In this document: positions 1 through 10,849 of the stretch, in pieces
Numbering within the stretch: position 1 is the stretch's first letter
Layout of the letters: each line of letters starts with the position of its first letter
Assembly (NCBI GenBank): GCA_009760885.1
Contig: CM019704.1
Location: 16,724,929 to 16,788,928 of the forward strand
DNA from: Achatina immaculata
Lineage: Eukaryota > Mollusca > Gastropoda > Stylommatophora > Achatinidae
Direction of reading: 5' to 3'
DNA: 64,000 nt
Position numbers and translations under genes: made by a program
Notes under the pieces: generated by a model
The model's database searches: none
What the model saw: only the letters and a program-made list of their open reading frames with translations
What the model was told of the DNA's origin: nothing

Positions 1-592
1 GCGGTGGTAACAGTCCTTTACTTCCTGGCGGTGGTAACAGTCCTTTACTCCCTGGCGGTGGTAACAGTCCTTTACTCCCTGGCGGTGTTAACAGTCCTTT
101 ACTCCCTGGCGGTGGTAACAGTCCTTTACTCCCTGGCGGTGGTAACAGTCCTTTACTCCCTGGCGGTGGTAACAGTCCTTTATTCCCTGGCAATGTTAAC
201 AGTCCTTTACTCCCTGGCGGTGGTAACAGTCCTTTACTCCCTGGCGGTGGTAACAGTCCTTTACTCCCTGGCGGTGGTAACAGTCCTTTACTCCCTGACG
301 GTGGTAACAGTCCTTTACTCCCTGACGGTGCTAACAGTCCTTTACTCCTTGACAGTGTTAACAGTCCTTTACTTCACGACGTTGTTAACAATCCTTTACT
401 CTCTGACGTTGGTAACAGTCCTTTGCTCTATGACGTTGTTAACAGTCCTCTGCTTCATGACGTTGTTAACAGTCCTACGCTCCCTGACAGTTCTTTAATT
501 CCTTTGCTCCCTGACGTTGTTAGCAGTTCTTTAATCCCTGGCGTTGCTAACAATCCTTTACTCCCTGAAGTTGTTAACAGTCATTTACTCCT
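1..592. repeat. 27-bp minisatellite, truncated by left window edge
   Basis: About 22 tandem copies of a 27-bp unit built around GGTAACAGTCCTTTACTCCC. Copies are nearly identical up to ~300 and become progressively more divergent to the right (GGCGGT becoming GACGTT), the usual pattern of an array edge. Because 27 is a multiple of three, the array stays open in several frames, giving a low-complexity 9-residue repeat (VTVLYSLAV) of 164 codons. I do not regard that frame as a gene: there is no non-repeat domain and no start context. The array probably continues to the left of the window. Confidence 0.95.
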
Positions 593-1324
593 ATCAGCCA
601 TTTACTTAAAAAATAAACCACACATAAAATAACTACATCTATTTAGTTTTATTTCGCTTCTCATGCGTTCAGAATTTGGACTAGAATAATAGTTACATGT
701 AAACTAATCTGCAGGTTAAAAACACATTGGAGATGTGTTTATCATGCAGGGTTTTAGGATCTTTGGAGTGGGAGTATAAGTATTACCACATTCTGGTCTG
801 TCTTTACTTGACGAGGCAATTAGCCACGAAGGGCCCATCATTCAGATACACCGCTAAGTTTATATATCCTTAAATATGGGCGCGACTTGAAATAACAAGA
901 CGTTTACCTAACCCGAACCGTGTAATCCTCGTTGAGACGATGTTACATTTTATCTTACACAACCAAACCAAATACCTGGATCAGGGGAGGGTTTGGTGGG
1001 AGCGGCTGTTAATAGATTCTTCAAAACATTTTGGGAAAGACATTTTAATGATCAGGGCAGTCAGTGTCCAGAACGTAGCCGAAGGGGGGAAATATCTTTC
1101 TGGAGCAAGAACTGAAGTTATCTCTGGACGATTACTTGCTACAAAGCTCTTGACTGTCAGCCTGATACGAAAGAACAAATAATGATCTCAAGGCAAGCAA
1201 TGGAATCAAGTAATCAAGTCACTAGAAAAAAAGTACATCACAATTCATTAAAAAAAATCACTGTACAGCACAATTTTCCTCCCAAATTTGTGCTGTCAGT
1301 GTCAAACACGCACAATAATAGCCA
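593..1324. other. Low-copy DNA, nothing recognised
   Basis: AT-rich sequence with short open frames only (80 codons or fewer). None shows a domain or motif I recognise. Confidence 0.5.
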
Positions 1325-1640
1325 ACACAAAAAGAAAATCATCACAGCAGAAATTAGATGTTTAAGGAGAATACTAAATGTAACAAGAAGAGACCAAATC
1401 AGAAATAATGCCATCAGGGCAAGAGTTGGAGTAACACCAGTATTACACTATATCCAGAAACAGCAAGTCAAATGGTTTGGCCACGCTACACGGTTACAGC
1501 CAAACAGCATAGCATAGAAAACATTCACGCTGGTAACTGTAAGAAAACGGAGAGAGCGCCTATCAAAAGATAGACGGAAGAAATTACACAAACCTACCAC
1601 TACTCGACCACCGAAAGAGGTAAAAGAAAACTGACTTATC
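1325..1640 (+). mobile_element. LINE Z fragment (C-terminal end of reverse transcriptase ORF)
   Basis: The plus-strand frame reads EIRCLRRILNVTRRDQIRN, then VKWFGHATRL. This is the conserved C-terminal 'K(C/F)LRRI..TRRDxxRN...WFGHxxR' block found after the RT domain in many animal endonuclease-reverse transcriptases. A stop follows at ~1515, and a Lys/Arg-rich stretch continues past it in the same frame. A second member lies on the minus strand at 11990-12190. All upstream RT and endonuclease sequence is missing, as expected for 5'-truncated LINE insertions. It is a dead fragment. Confidence 0.75.
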
Positions 1641-1923
1641 ATCATGTTCTTGTTTAAATTCCATAAACTATAATAGCCATTAACATTAGATAGCCGAAAA
1701 ATAGGAGTCTTGACCATGTAACACAAACATTTCTTGCTGTTAGCAAATCTAATATAGGCAGAGCCAGCAATAAGAGAACATGTTCAGCAAAATGATGTAC
1801 GGCAAGATCCACAAGGAGCCTACCTTTACTGTTCTCAAAATCAGCTTCTAAACACAAAAAGCAAAAAAAGTTAAATAAATTGATTTCTCGGTGCATGATA
1901 ATGAGAGGCAACACTGAGTAGAG

Positions 1924-2154
1924 CAGTGTTCCTAAACTTGGGGCGTATACCCCACAGGGGAGGGGGACAATTTGATTTTTTTTTTTGGGGGGGGGGAGCA
2001 ACTGGACTATATTATACTTTTTCATAACTTGGTTAAACATTACGCAGAGAGAGAGAGAGAAAGAGAGACAGACAGACAGACAGACACAAGGGAGCATCAA
2101 AATCTTTGAGGCATTGAAGTGGGGCATGATCGAAAAAAAGGTTTGGAAACACTG
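1924..2154. mobile_element. hAT-like non-autonomous element (MITE)
   Basis: The left end reads CAGTGTTCCTAAAC. The reverse complement of the right end reads CAGTGTTTCCAAAC. These are hAT-type termini with one or two differences. The 8-bp flanks GAGTAGAG and GATTACAA agree at five positions, so a decayed 8-bp target duplication is possible but weak. The interior carries poly-T/poly-G, (GA)n and (GACA)n and has no coding capacity. Confidence 0.6.
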
Positions 2155-2494
2155 GATTACAAACAATAGCGGACAGCGCAAAAAAATTGGACAAGCATGT
2201 TGGCCCATATTATATTTCCATAATCTGACTGCGATATTAGGAGCCTGTGCTTTGTTTCAGTCACGAAAACGTGACTGTTGTTCACTTGCCCAGGTTCTGA
2301 ATATGACGGAGTTGTGTGCTGGTGCTTACTTTCTTTTTGAGTGTAATTGATCCGAATCTGGACTTTTGTGGCACACTGTACACTTTCAAATACAAATATA
2401 CAACAACGCAGTCTCCGCTATACGATGATTAGCTTTTCCTATCTTCGCTCTGGTGACTTTTTTACTGTAAATTAAAAAAAATTATATATATATA
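2155..2494. other. Low-copy DNA between two DNA transposons
   Basis: No gene. Near 2190-2215 it carries a short motif (TTGGACAAGCATG) that recurs at ~6372 and, diverged, at ~26138 and ~38290, possibly the relic of a LINE 3' end. It finishes in (TA)n, a plausible Tc1 target. Confidence 0.4.
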
Positions 2495-4005
2495 TATCAG
2501 AAAAAGAAACGCAACAAATACGATGTCGTCATTTAAACTGAAGTTTTCTGATCAGACAAGGGCAAATTGCCTGAAATGTTCACTTGGACATCAACTTCAC
2601 CTGCTGACCAGAATTGTACTCAACAGATGATTCATGAGCACAGAAAAGCGACACTAGTCAAAACAGCATTTTTGACAATAACTCATGACAGGTTCCCGAG
2701 AATCCTGTGAAAGTTTCTGAACACAAAATTCACTGACCATGTTATTGAATGCTTATAAAAGAATTACGGTCCTCGAATCAGTTCATTTGAAAATTCAATA
2801 CGCATGTATGATTCATCTCACTACAGAAGAACGACTCGTCATCATTGGACGTTTACAGACTGGGCAGTCACAAAGTGTAGTGGCCAGACAATTTAATGTG
2901 GTTAGAAGCACCATTAGTCGCTTTTGGAGACGACTTCAAGAAACTGGCTCAGTTGCAGACCTGCCGCGCAGTAGAAGATCCATAGTCACAACTCCTGCAG
3001 AAGACCGCTTCATACGGTTGCGTCACCTCAAGAATCGATTTGCATCTGCGTCCTCAACAGTCCAGTCAATGACAGAAGCTCGTCGAATTTCAGATCAAAC
3101 GGTCAGGAACCGGCTGCATGACGCTGGTCTTTGGACTAGAAGACACTACAGAGGTCCTGTCTTACGGACCGGCAACGCCAGAACCGACTGCAGTGGGCGA
3201 ACCAGCATTGTCAAGGGACCATTGCGAATGATTGGAGAAAGCTTTGGTTTAGTGATAAATCATTCTTTCTGCTCCAGCAACACGATAGACGGAGAAGAGT
3301 TTATCGCAGAGCCCATGAGCGCTACGCCCAGAACTGCGTGGATGAGGATCCTCCACATGGTGATGGAGGTGTACTGGTGTGGGGGATGATCAACTTTATG
3401 GGAAAAAGTGATCTGGTGCAAAATGAGGGACGCCTGAATGCCCAACGATACGTCGCTGAAATTCTTCGTCCTCACGTCCTTCCACTTCTGGCTGCACCAG
3501 GGTCGATTTTTCAGCAGGATAACGCTCGACCTCATGTGGCACAACTCACACCCAGTTCCTCGCTGACAACAACGTCCAGACAATTCCGTGGCCATCTATG
3601 TCATCAGACATGAACCAAATAGAACACTTATGGGATGATCTCAGCAGACAAGTCCGCCAGCGAGACGTGGCGCCAACCAATATCCGACAGTTGTGTCTCC
3701 CACTGCGGGAAGACTGGGCAGCCATCCCACAACAACAGATCCAACGGCTAATCTGATCCATGTCAAGGAGATGTTGTTCTCTGATACAAGCCAGAGGAGG
3801 CCATACACTTTACTGAAATGGAGGCCTCAGTCGCAGAGAATAAAAGTCTAAACCAAATTTAATGAACGTCATTTCATTGTTAAAGTATTAAAGTTTCTTC
3901 ATGCCAAGATTGAAACATTAATTCCGTAAAATAAACTTTTGATACAAGTTTGAAATTTGGTGTCCTTTACGACTACAGTAGTGTTGCGTTTCTATTTTTG
4001 AACAG
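2495..4005 (+). mobile_element. Tc1-like DNA transposon, ~1.5 kb, decayed
   Basis: Imperfect terminal inverted repeats share AGAAACGCAACA on the left (from ~2505) with its complement TGTTGCGTTTCT on the right (3982-3993). The left end abuts (TA)n and the right end is followed by TA, consistent with TA target duplication. Between them lies a Tc1-type transposase gene with two frameshifts. Length and layout match a once-autonomous Tc1 element. The extreme ends are uncertain by a few bases because the left end has decayed into the (TA)n run. Confidence 0.9.
2808..3756 (+). pseudogene. Tc1-type DD34E transposase pseudogene
   Basis: The ATG at 2808 opens MIHLTTEERLVIIGRL, a helix-turn-helix DNA-binding start that continues with VVARQFNVVRSTISRF and a PRSRRS linker. 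The catalytic triad is readable: Asp at 3254-3256 in FSDKSFF (usually FSDESRF), Asp at 3518-3520 in FQQDNARPH, and Glu at 3622-3624 in NQIEHLWDDL. The second Asp to Glu spacing is 104 nt, one base short of the 105 expected for DD34E. One frameshift lies near 3165 and the second near 3545, and the frame ends at TGA 3754-3756. Without the shifts the product would be ~316 residues, normal for the family. The two shifts make it non-functional as it stands. Confidence 0.9.
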
Positions 4006-4289
4006 TATACTGCTTATTGTAAAATCCGTATACATACGGTGTGGCCACTCTTTGTCGTAAAACATGGCTGCCTAGGTATCGTAAACTACTGCAAATTCAA
4101 CATTTATGACATTTGGTTTTCCCATGGGGTCGTCGGAACGGAACATAAATACACCCAAAGCCACCGCGAGAAAACCGTAATAACAAGTCATCTCACTATC
4201 ATCATGTGCCATCTTCAGAACGAAGGTTGGCAGTAATGAATTTCCAGTTTCTTCTTGTCGTGATACTGCATTCAGCTAGGCCATGTCCT

Positions 4290-5490
4290 ATCCATTCTGT
4301 TTCTACCCTTCTTATAAAACTGCTTCTACTCTTATAAAACTGTTTCTACCTTTCTTATAACTGTTTCTATTCTTCGTATAAAGCTGTTTCTACCCGTCTT
4401 AGTAATCTGTTTCTACCCTTCTTATAAAACTGTTTCTATCCATCTTATATAACTGTTTCTACCTTTCTCATAAAACTGTTTCTAGTCTTATAATAACTGT
4501 TTCCACCTTTCTTATAAAACTCTTTCTATCCTTCTTATAAAACTGTTTCTACTCTTATAAAACTGTTTCTACCCTTCATATAACTGTTTCTGTCCTTATA
4601 AAACCGTTTCTACCCGTCTTATTAAACTGTTTCTACCCTTCTTATAAAACTGTTTCTATCTATATTATAAAACGGTTTCTACCCTTCTTATAAAACTGTT
4701 TCTATCTATATTATAAAACGGTTTCTACCCTTCTTATAAAACTGTTTCTACCCTTCTTATAAAACTGTTTCTACCCTTGTTATAAAACTGTTTCTTCCCG
4801 TCTTATAAAACTATTTGTATCGTTCTAATAACACTATTTCTACTATTATAAAAAGTGTTTGTACCATTTTTATAAAGCTGTTTCCACCCTTCTTATAAAA
4901 CTGTTTCTACACTTCTTATAAAACTGCTTCTATCCGTCTTATTAAACTATGTCTATCCTTCTCACAAAATTGTTTCTACTCTTATAAAAACTGTTTCTAC
5001 CCTTCTTTTGAAACTATTTCTACTCCTGTTACAAAGCTGTTTGTACCCGTGCTTATTAAGCTGTTTCTACCCTTCTTATAAACTGTTTCTATCCTTCGTA
5101 TAAAGCTGTTTCTACCCGTCTCATTAAACTGTTTCTACCCTTTTTTTTATAAAACTGTTTCTACTCTTATAAAACTGTTTCTACCTTTCATATAAAACTG
5201 TTTATACCATTCTTATAAAGCTGTTTCTACCCATCTCATTAAACTGTTTCTATTCTTCTGATAAAACTGTTTCTACCCGCCTTATAAAACTTTTTGTACC
5301 TTTCTTATAAAATTGTTTCTACTCTTATAAAAACTGTTACTACCCTTCTTATAAAACTGTTTCTGCCCTTCATATAAAAATGTTTCTACCCTTCTTATAA
5401 AACTGTTTCTACCCTTCATATAAAACTGTTTCTACTCGTCTTATAAAACTATACTCTTCTTATAAAACTGTTTCTACCCTTCCTTTTTAT
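4290..5490. repeat. 23-bp minisatellite, ~50 copies
   Basis: Tandem copies of a unit around CTGTTTCTACCCTTCTTATA, with 20-bp variants lacking part of the CCCTTC segment. Copies diverge by about 10-20 percent throughout, so this is an old array. No open frame of note. Confidence 0.95.
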
Positions 5491-5870
5491 AAATTTAATT
5501 ACTGTCACCGCTTTTTTTGTGTGTTTTGTTTGCTTGTTCTGTTTTTGTTTGTTTGTTTGTAACTCTTGCTTTTAATGCAATTGTCCGTATGCTTTAATCG
5601 GCTGTTATTTATGACCTTTTTTCATGATGCATTATTTATGCTGGAAATCTGAGTTTTATGCAGTGTTAGTTGTCCCGTCGGGCTGTATTAAAGGACATAT
5701 TATTTATGGAGACATCACGTTTGCTATTCTTGATTTACGCTGTGGCGCTGTGCGTGAAAGGACTTGTACGTTCTTTACGTTAAGTCTTGGAGAAAAGGTG
5801 ACTCCTGCTAGGAATTCTTAATAAAGAGATAAGAGGGAAGATAAGAGACAGAAAATGAAAGGCGCAGAAA
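5491..5870. other. Low-copy AT-rich DNA
   Basis: Contains a short GTTT-rich stretch at ~5520-5565. No gene, element end or RNA recognised. Confidence 0.4.
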
Positions 5871-5951
5871 GCGAGAGAGACTGAGATGGAGAGAGGTTGG
5901 AAATATTATAGAGAGAAGATACCAGAGAAAAAGAGAAAAGATATGAGAATG

Positions 5952-6008
<57 letters not shown>

Positions 6009-6330
6009 AAGCTAAAGGTAGAAAAAAGAGAGAATAGGACGGAAAAAAATTTAAGAAACCAAATTAAAAAGGAATAAGGGAGACAGAAAATAAGAGAGAA
6101 CAAGAAAGACCAAAAAAAAAAAAATAATAAGAATATGAGAAACAGAAAATAATAGAGAATAAGAGAGATGGAAAGTAAGAGAATCAGAAAATAAGAGAGA
6201 ACAAGAGCGACAGAAAAGAAAAAAGAGAGAATAAGCCACGGAAAATATGAGAGAATAAGAGTGACGGAAAATATAGAGAAAGAAAAGATAGGAGAAAAGA
6301 GGACAGGAAGCAGAGAAGTTGGCTGGGAAA
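5871..6330. repeat. Purine-rich tract with (GA)n core
   Basis: An almost pure plus-strand purine tract. (GA)n occupies ~5959-6003 and degenerate (GAGAATAA)/(GACAGAAAATAA)-like units follow. Mirror-symmetric purine runs of this kind can in principle form triplex DNA, which is inference only. Confidence 0.85.
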
Positions 6331-7080
6331 AAAAGAAGAAGCAATTACTTCGTTTTCAAAGAGCGAAGAACTGGACAAGCATGTCTGTCCGGCATTTTGT
6401 TCTCAACATAAAGAAGAAAGCAATGGCTGTTTACTAAGAATGTAATATTTAATATTTACATACTCCGAATGGGAAGAGAATAACTGCATTTGAAATTTAC
6501 CAACAAACAAAAAAAAAATACTGATGAAATTAGGCGTCTGTAGAAAACTGCTTGTAAACACCATCAAAGTTAGAAGGAAGAGATACTTCGACTGCGACAA
6601 GAGACAGCACTTTGTAGAGGTTGGCAATAGAAGACACAGTGCCCTTCAAAAAAAAAAAAAAGTGACGACCTCGCCCCACGTGGGCTAAGGACGAACACAA
6701 GGGAAAGTCTGGATATGTCACTGCGAGATGTTGGTCATCTTGCTCAAGAGAGCGCTGCATTCAGAAAGGCAGTGAGAGGGAATATCGTTCTGGAAAGGAC
6801 ACGTCACATGACGCATACACACACACAGGCATATCAACACTTTTTGTGTATGGCAAAACACGGTCAACATTAGTTTACCGTCAGCATGTTTGCCACGCAA
6901 GAAGGGCGAAGAAAAGGCTGAAATAAGTAAATTTTTACGTTCAGCACCACGCCATCAACAATACGCATGCATTAAGGAAGCTAGAAGGTTGGTAGTGTGG
7001 GTGGGGGGGGGGGAACGAGGGAAGATAAAGAGACTTAGCAACGATGTTTAGTGTAACGCCTGTTCCTGTTGTGTAAAGAA
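6331..7080. other. Low-copy DNA, nothing recognised
   Basis: Frames are 76 codons or fewer and show no motif. Near 6372 lies the TGGACAAGCATG motif noted at ~2195. A (CA)n run sits at ~6818 and a G10 run near 7002. Confidence 0.4.
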
Positions 7081-8195
7081 AGCGTGATCACGACCTAGAA
7101 GTTGATTAACAACAACAAAAAACCGTGATCACGACCTAGAAGTTGATTAACAACAACAAAAAACTGTGATCACGACCTAGAAGTTGATTAACAACAACAA
7201 AAAACTGTGATCACGACCTAGAAGTTGATTAACAACCAAACAAAAAAACCATGATCACGACCTAGAAGTTGATTAACAACCAAAAAAACGTGATCACGAC
7301 CTAGAAGTTGATTAACAACCAAAAAACCATGATCACGACCTAGAAGTTGATTAACAACCAAAAAAGGTGATCACGACCTAGAAGCTGATTAACAACAACA
7401 ACAACAACAAAACCGTGATCACGACCTAGAAGATGATTAACAACAACAACAACAACAACAACAAAACTGTGATCACGACCTGGAAGATGATTAACAACAA
7501 CAACAACAAAACTGTGATCACGACCTAGAAGATGATTAACAACAACAACAACAAAACCGTGATCACGACCTAGAAGATGATTAACAACAACAACAACAAC
7601 AACAACAAAACCGTGATCATGACCTAGAAGCTGATTAACAACAACAACAAAACCGTGATCACGACCTAGAAGATGATTAACAACAACAACAACAACAACA
7701 ACAACAAAACCGTGATCACGACCTGGAAGATGATTAACAACAAACAAACCGTGATCACGACCTAGAAGCTGATTAACAACAACAACAAAACCGTGATCAC
7801 GACCTAGAAGATGATTAACAACAACAACAACAACAACAACAAAACCGTGATCACGACCTAGAAGCTGATTAACAACAACAACAACAACAACAAAACCGTG
7901 ATCATGACCTAGAAGCTGATTAACAACAACAACAAAACCGTGATCACGACCTAGAAGATGATTAACAACAACAACAACAACAACAACAAAACCGTGATCA
8001 CGACCTAGAAGCTGATTAACAACAAACAAACCGTGATCACGACCTAGAAGATGATTAACAACAACAACAGCAAAAACTGTGATCACGACCTAGAAGCTGA
8101 TTAACAACAAACAAACAAACAAACAAAACTGTGATCACGACCCACAAGCTGGTTAACAACAACAACAACAAAATCTGATCACGACCTAGAAGCTG
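7081..8195. repeat. Compound minisatellite: GTGATCACGACCTAGAAG plus variable (AAC)n
   Basis: I count about 25 units. Each has a fixed core containing the 8-bp palindrome GTGATCAC, then GACCTAGAAG(T/A/C)TGATTAAC, then a (AAC)n tract of 2 to 10 triplets. Unit length therefore varies from ~38 to ~58 bp. The left third has A-rich spacers (CAAAAAAC) and the middle has long (AAC)n. A minus-strand frame of 248 codons is only the translated repeat (VVNHLLGRDHGF) and is not called as a gene. Confidence 0.97.
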
Positions 8196-8574
8196 TTTAA
8201 CAAGCCGGTGTCGCAGGTTGTGTGTCGTGCACCCCTGGTAAACCGACATGGGTGTTAACTTGACGGGCAGTGACCTCAGACTTAGCTTAGTGCGATTAGC
8301 TGAACAAAATTACGCGGGCGGCGACTGTTGTCTTTCTGATGAAGGGGCACGGGAAGAAGAAATGTTGGGGGGGGGGGGGGGGGGGGTGGCGACGACACGA
8401 CACTTATCTCTCAGTTTTGTTCCTTACGTTTTAAGCCGAGCGCACGGGAAGTTCAAATAGGCAGTCTAGGCAAATTCTAAGGCAGTTTTCTTCATGTTCT
8501 GAAAGCCACCGGACCAAAAAAGGGTTAACATTTTGCCCATTGACCACAGTAGTAATGCCACTGCCCAGACAGCC
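8196..8574. other. Low-copy DNA with long G homopolymer
   Basis: A run of more than 15 G residues, broken by one T, lies at ~8367-8387. No gene recognised. Confidence 0.45.
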
Positions 8575-8740
8575 AAAGAAAGAAGATAACGTGCGCTTTT
8601 GGAATCGACGCTCGGCAAGAAGAGATCAAGAATAGAGTGGAGTGGAGATTGTGTCTTGTCTGCAGCAATGGCTCGGAAAGCTGCTGAAGAAGAAGAAGAA
8701 GAAGCTGCTAGAAGAAGAAGAAGTTTATTGCAAGTTTTCC
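8575..8740 (+). mobile_element. LINE W 3' end with (GAA)n tail
   Basis: Closely parallels 40995-41125. Both contain TGGAATCGAC, AAGA(A)AAGATCAAGA and a G-rich segment before TGTCTTGT(T/C)TGCAG, then GCTCGGAAAGCTGCTG or a near relative. In the other copy this encodes the RT C-terminal tail (LGIDTWQEK-like with frame errors). Here it runs straight into GAAGAAGAAG repeats (8685-8735), suggesting a (GAA)n 3' tail. 5'-truncated and non-functional. Confidence 0.6.
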
Positions 8741-8867
8741 TGATCTGTAGTATGCGCATATGAGATCTGAGCTTGTGCCTTCCTAACAAGCAAGGACGAA
8801 TTCCCAGCAAGCTCCGTAATGGCTGATATCACGTGGATCCGTACGCAGTCAAGCAAAAGTATGTCCA

Positions 8868-9005
8868 GCACGGTGGTTCTCAACAAGGGAGGCAAGTGGC
8901 TCCCCGGGGATGCTTAAGGGAGGGAATTTTTTCCCCCTGGGGAATTATCTGTTTCAATAATTAGCACAGTAAAGGAATGTATAATGGTGAAAATATCCTT
9001 TCTGG
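8868..9005 (+). mobile_element. Possible hAT 5' end fragment
   Basis: GGTGGTTCTCAACAAGGGAGGCAAGT resembles the CAGTGGTTCTCAAC terminus typical of hAT elements, followed by a G/C-rich subterminal stretch. No right terminus was found; the adjacent minisatellite seems to replace it. Confidence 0.35.
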
Positions 9006-9010
9006 ATGAC

Positions 9011-9212
9011 AAATATACGCTTCGAGGACAGCGTGCCTTGACAAGGGAGGCTTCGAAGACAGCGTGGATTTACAAGGTAGGCTTCGAGGACAGCGTGAAT
9101 TGACAAGGGAGGCTTCGAAGACAGCGTAGGTTGGCAAGGGAGGCTTCGAGGACAGTGTAGGTTGACAAGGGAGGCTTCGAGGGCAGCGTGGGTTGACAAG
9201 GGAGGGCTGGGA
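9011..9212. repeat. 31-bp minisatellite, ~6 copies
   Basis: The unit is built on TTCGAGGACAGCGTGGGTTG followed by ACAAGGGAGGC. The ACAAGGGAGGC segment also occurs in the adjacent hAT-like terminus at ~8890, so the array may have been seeded from it. Confidence 0.9.
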
Positions 9213-9429
9213 CATAGGATGACGAGAACGCCTGCTAGTACTCTGAATTCGTGTAGAAAGGGTCTTGATTGTGTACACAGGCAGCTGGCCCAGAAAATAG
9301 AACAGATGATTCTGCTGTCATTCTAAATGAACTTTAGACACACAGTTTCTCAAAACTGACAAATGGAAGAGATCAGGAAAAGGATCTATAGTTAATACAT
9401 AAGCACTTTATATATACGCGTATTATAAA

Positions 9430-9660
9430 TGGTAAGGATAACTTTGATACGTCAAAGTGGTACCTCGGGAAAGATGATCTTAATGTAGTGTTCTCCTTTC
9501 TGTGCTCACACCAGAAGGCCTGGCCACGTTTCCTTCCCCAGCTTCACAAAAGCCGGGTACCCATTTCTATAGCTGCGTTACTGAAACGCCTCCAGTCGGA
9601 TTCGAACCACCGACCTTCGCCATGAGAGACTAACTAACCACTTTGCCTCTTAGACACCCT
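9430..9660 (-). mobile_element. SINE1 copy (tRNA-derived)
   Basis: The minus strand reads a tRNA-like head with GGCAAAGTGGTTAGT (A-box region) and GGTGGTTCGAATCC (B box), then a body matching 48097-48343 and 51049-51304: GGGTACCC(A), GGAAGGAAA and a degraded 3' part. The plus strand shows CGGATTCGAACC at ~9599. The head abuts the TA target site of the mariner element at 9666. Older and more diverged than the 51 kb copy. Confidence 0.85.
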
Positions 9661-9665
9661 GTATA

Positions 9666-10436
9666 TACGTGGGTCATACCGAAACTTGTGAAAAAAAAAT
9701 TTTTTTTTCATCAGAATTCATAGATAGAGAAAATATAAATGTATCACTTTAACTGCATCCTTTGCACTTCATGTAGAGGTCACATGACATCACCATCATG
9801 TGTCACGTGACCACGCGGAGCAGAAACAAAATGGCCGGTGCTGAAGTTTCGTTTCGTCAACGTGGTGTTATTGAGTTCCTCGTTAAAGAGAAAATCCCAG
9901 ATACTGAAATTCACCGAAGACTTCAACTTGCTTATGTAGATGTGTGTATGAGTTCTAGCAGTGTTAGGAGATGGGTGAAACATTTCAAAGATAGAAACAC
10001 GAGCATCCAAGATATGCCTCGCAGCGGTCGCCCTCGAACTGCCTCCACTAATCGCAATGTGGAAAAGGTTGACGATATCACTAAGACAGACGTGTCACAG
10101 TATTTGAAATCGCTGTAAATCTTGGAATAGGACACAGTGCAGTACAGGAAATGATTGAAACCCTAGGCTAGATAAAAGTCTGTGCTCTCTGGGTCCCACA
10201 TAAGAGAACATCCAGAAAGCTGTGCGTCTGTGCAATCGGTCAGCTGGAACAGAATTCTATCGGGAGTGTAGTTTCAAAGTTGCAGAGCGATGGGAAAGAT
10301 GCGTGCAGAGAAATGGACTTTATGTTGAAAAGTGAAGAAAAGGATGTAGTTTAAGGTGGTACATTTGTATTTTCTCTATCTATAACTTCTAATGTTAAAA
10401 AAAATTTTGCTCACGACTTTCGATGTGACCCTTGTA
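9666..10436 (+). mobile_element. mariner-like element with deleted catalytic core
   Basis: Flanked by TA at 9666-9667 and 10435-10436. Terminal inverted repeats are ~80 bp. The left end has GGGTCATACCGAAAC then ATAGATAGAGAAAATA, and the complement of the right end has GGGTCACATCGAAAG then ATAGATAGAGAAAATA. The 767-bp interior codes for the N- and C-terminal ends of a mariner transposase but lacks the DDD region. It is a classic internally deleted, non-autonomous copy. Confidence 0.92.
9831..10335 (+). pseudogene. mariner transposase pseudogene (HTH domain and C-terminal tail only)
   Basis: The ATG at 9831 gives MAGAEVSFRQRGVIEFLV, the SETMAR/mariner-type helix-turn-helix start. It is followed by SSSVRRWVKHFKD and a PRSGRPRT linker that connects to the second HTH. 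A +1 shift near 10105 moves the frame to LGIGHSAVQEMIETLG, with an in-frame stop at ~10170 before KVCALWVPH. The sequence then jumps near 10250 to FKVAERWERCVQRNGLYVEK, the usual mariner C-terminus, stopping at 10333-10335. All three catalytic aspartates and ~150-170 residues between them are absent, so it cannot catalyse transposition. Confidence 0.9.
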
Positions 10437-10550
10437 ATATATAAAATAGAACGGAACCGTAGAGAATCTGAAAATAAAGGAGTGACGTCATAGAAGGTAT
10501 TGGGTGAGAGCGAAAAACAAAAACACGAGCCCAGAAGAAGAAGAGTCCTA

Positions 10551-10554
<4 letters not shown>

Positions 10555-10581
<27 letters not shown>

Positions 10582-10672
10582 TATAAAAGTCCTACATTCA
10601 GAGAGAGAGAGAGAGAGAGAGAATAAAAGAGTGAGACAGAGCGAAAGAGAGTGAGAGAGAGAGAGAGAGAGC
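10555..10672. repeat. (GA)n tracts duplicated
   Basis: Two or three (GA)n runs are separated by the repeated segment AAAAGTCCTACATTCAGAGAG or a related one, so a ~45-bp block containing the microsatellite was itself duplicated. Confidence 0.85.
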
Positions 10673-10849
10673 ATGTTGAATTTCCAGTAGTGATAGTAAA
10701 CATATTAGGGCAAAATCTTGCTATAGGGGACAGGAATAGGATATACAGTGAAGTAGGATAGGGAGTGCTGCAGGGACATGTAAACGAATAGTGTAATTAA
10801 AAGTTTTAGAGAAGACCGCCCCGCCTAGAAACCCTGGTATATGAAGAGA

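Noticed and set aside
7340..8086. 248-codon minus-strand open frame (VVNHLLGRDHGF repeats)
   Set aside because: It is the translation of the GTGATCAC/(AAC)n minisatellite. There is no non-repetitive domain, and the frame survives only because the core and AAC triplets keep phase in this part of the array.
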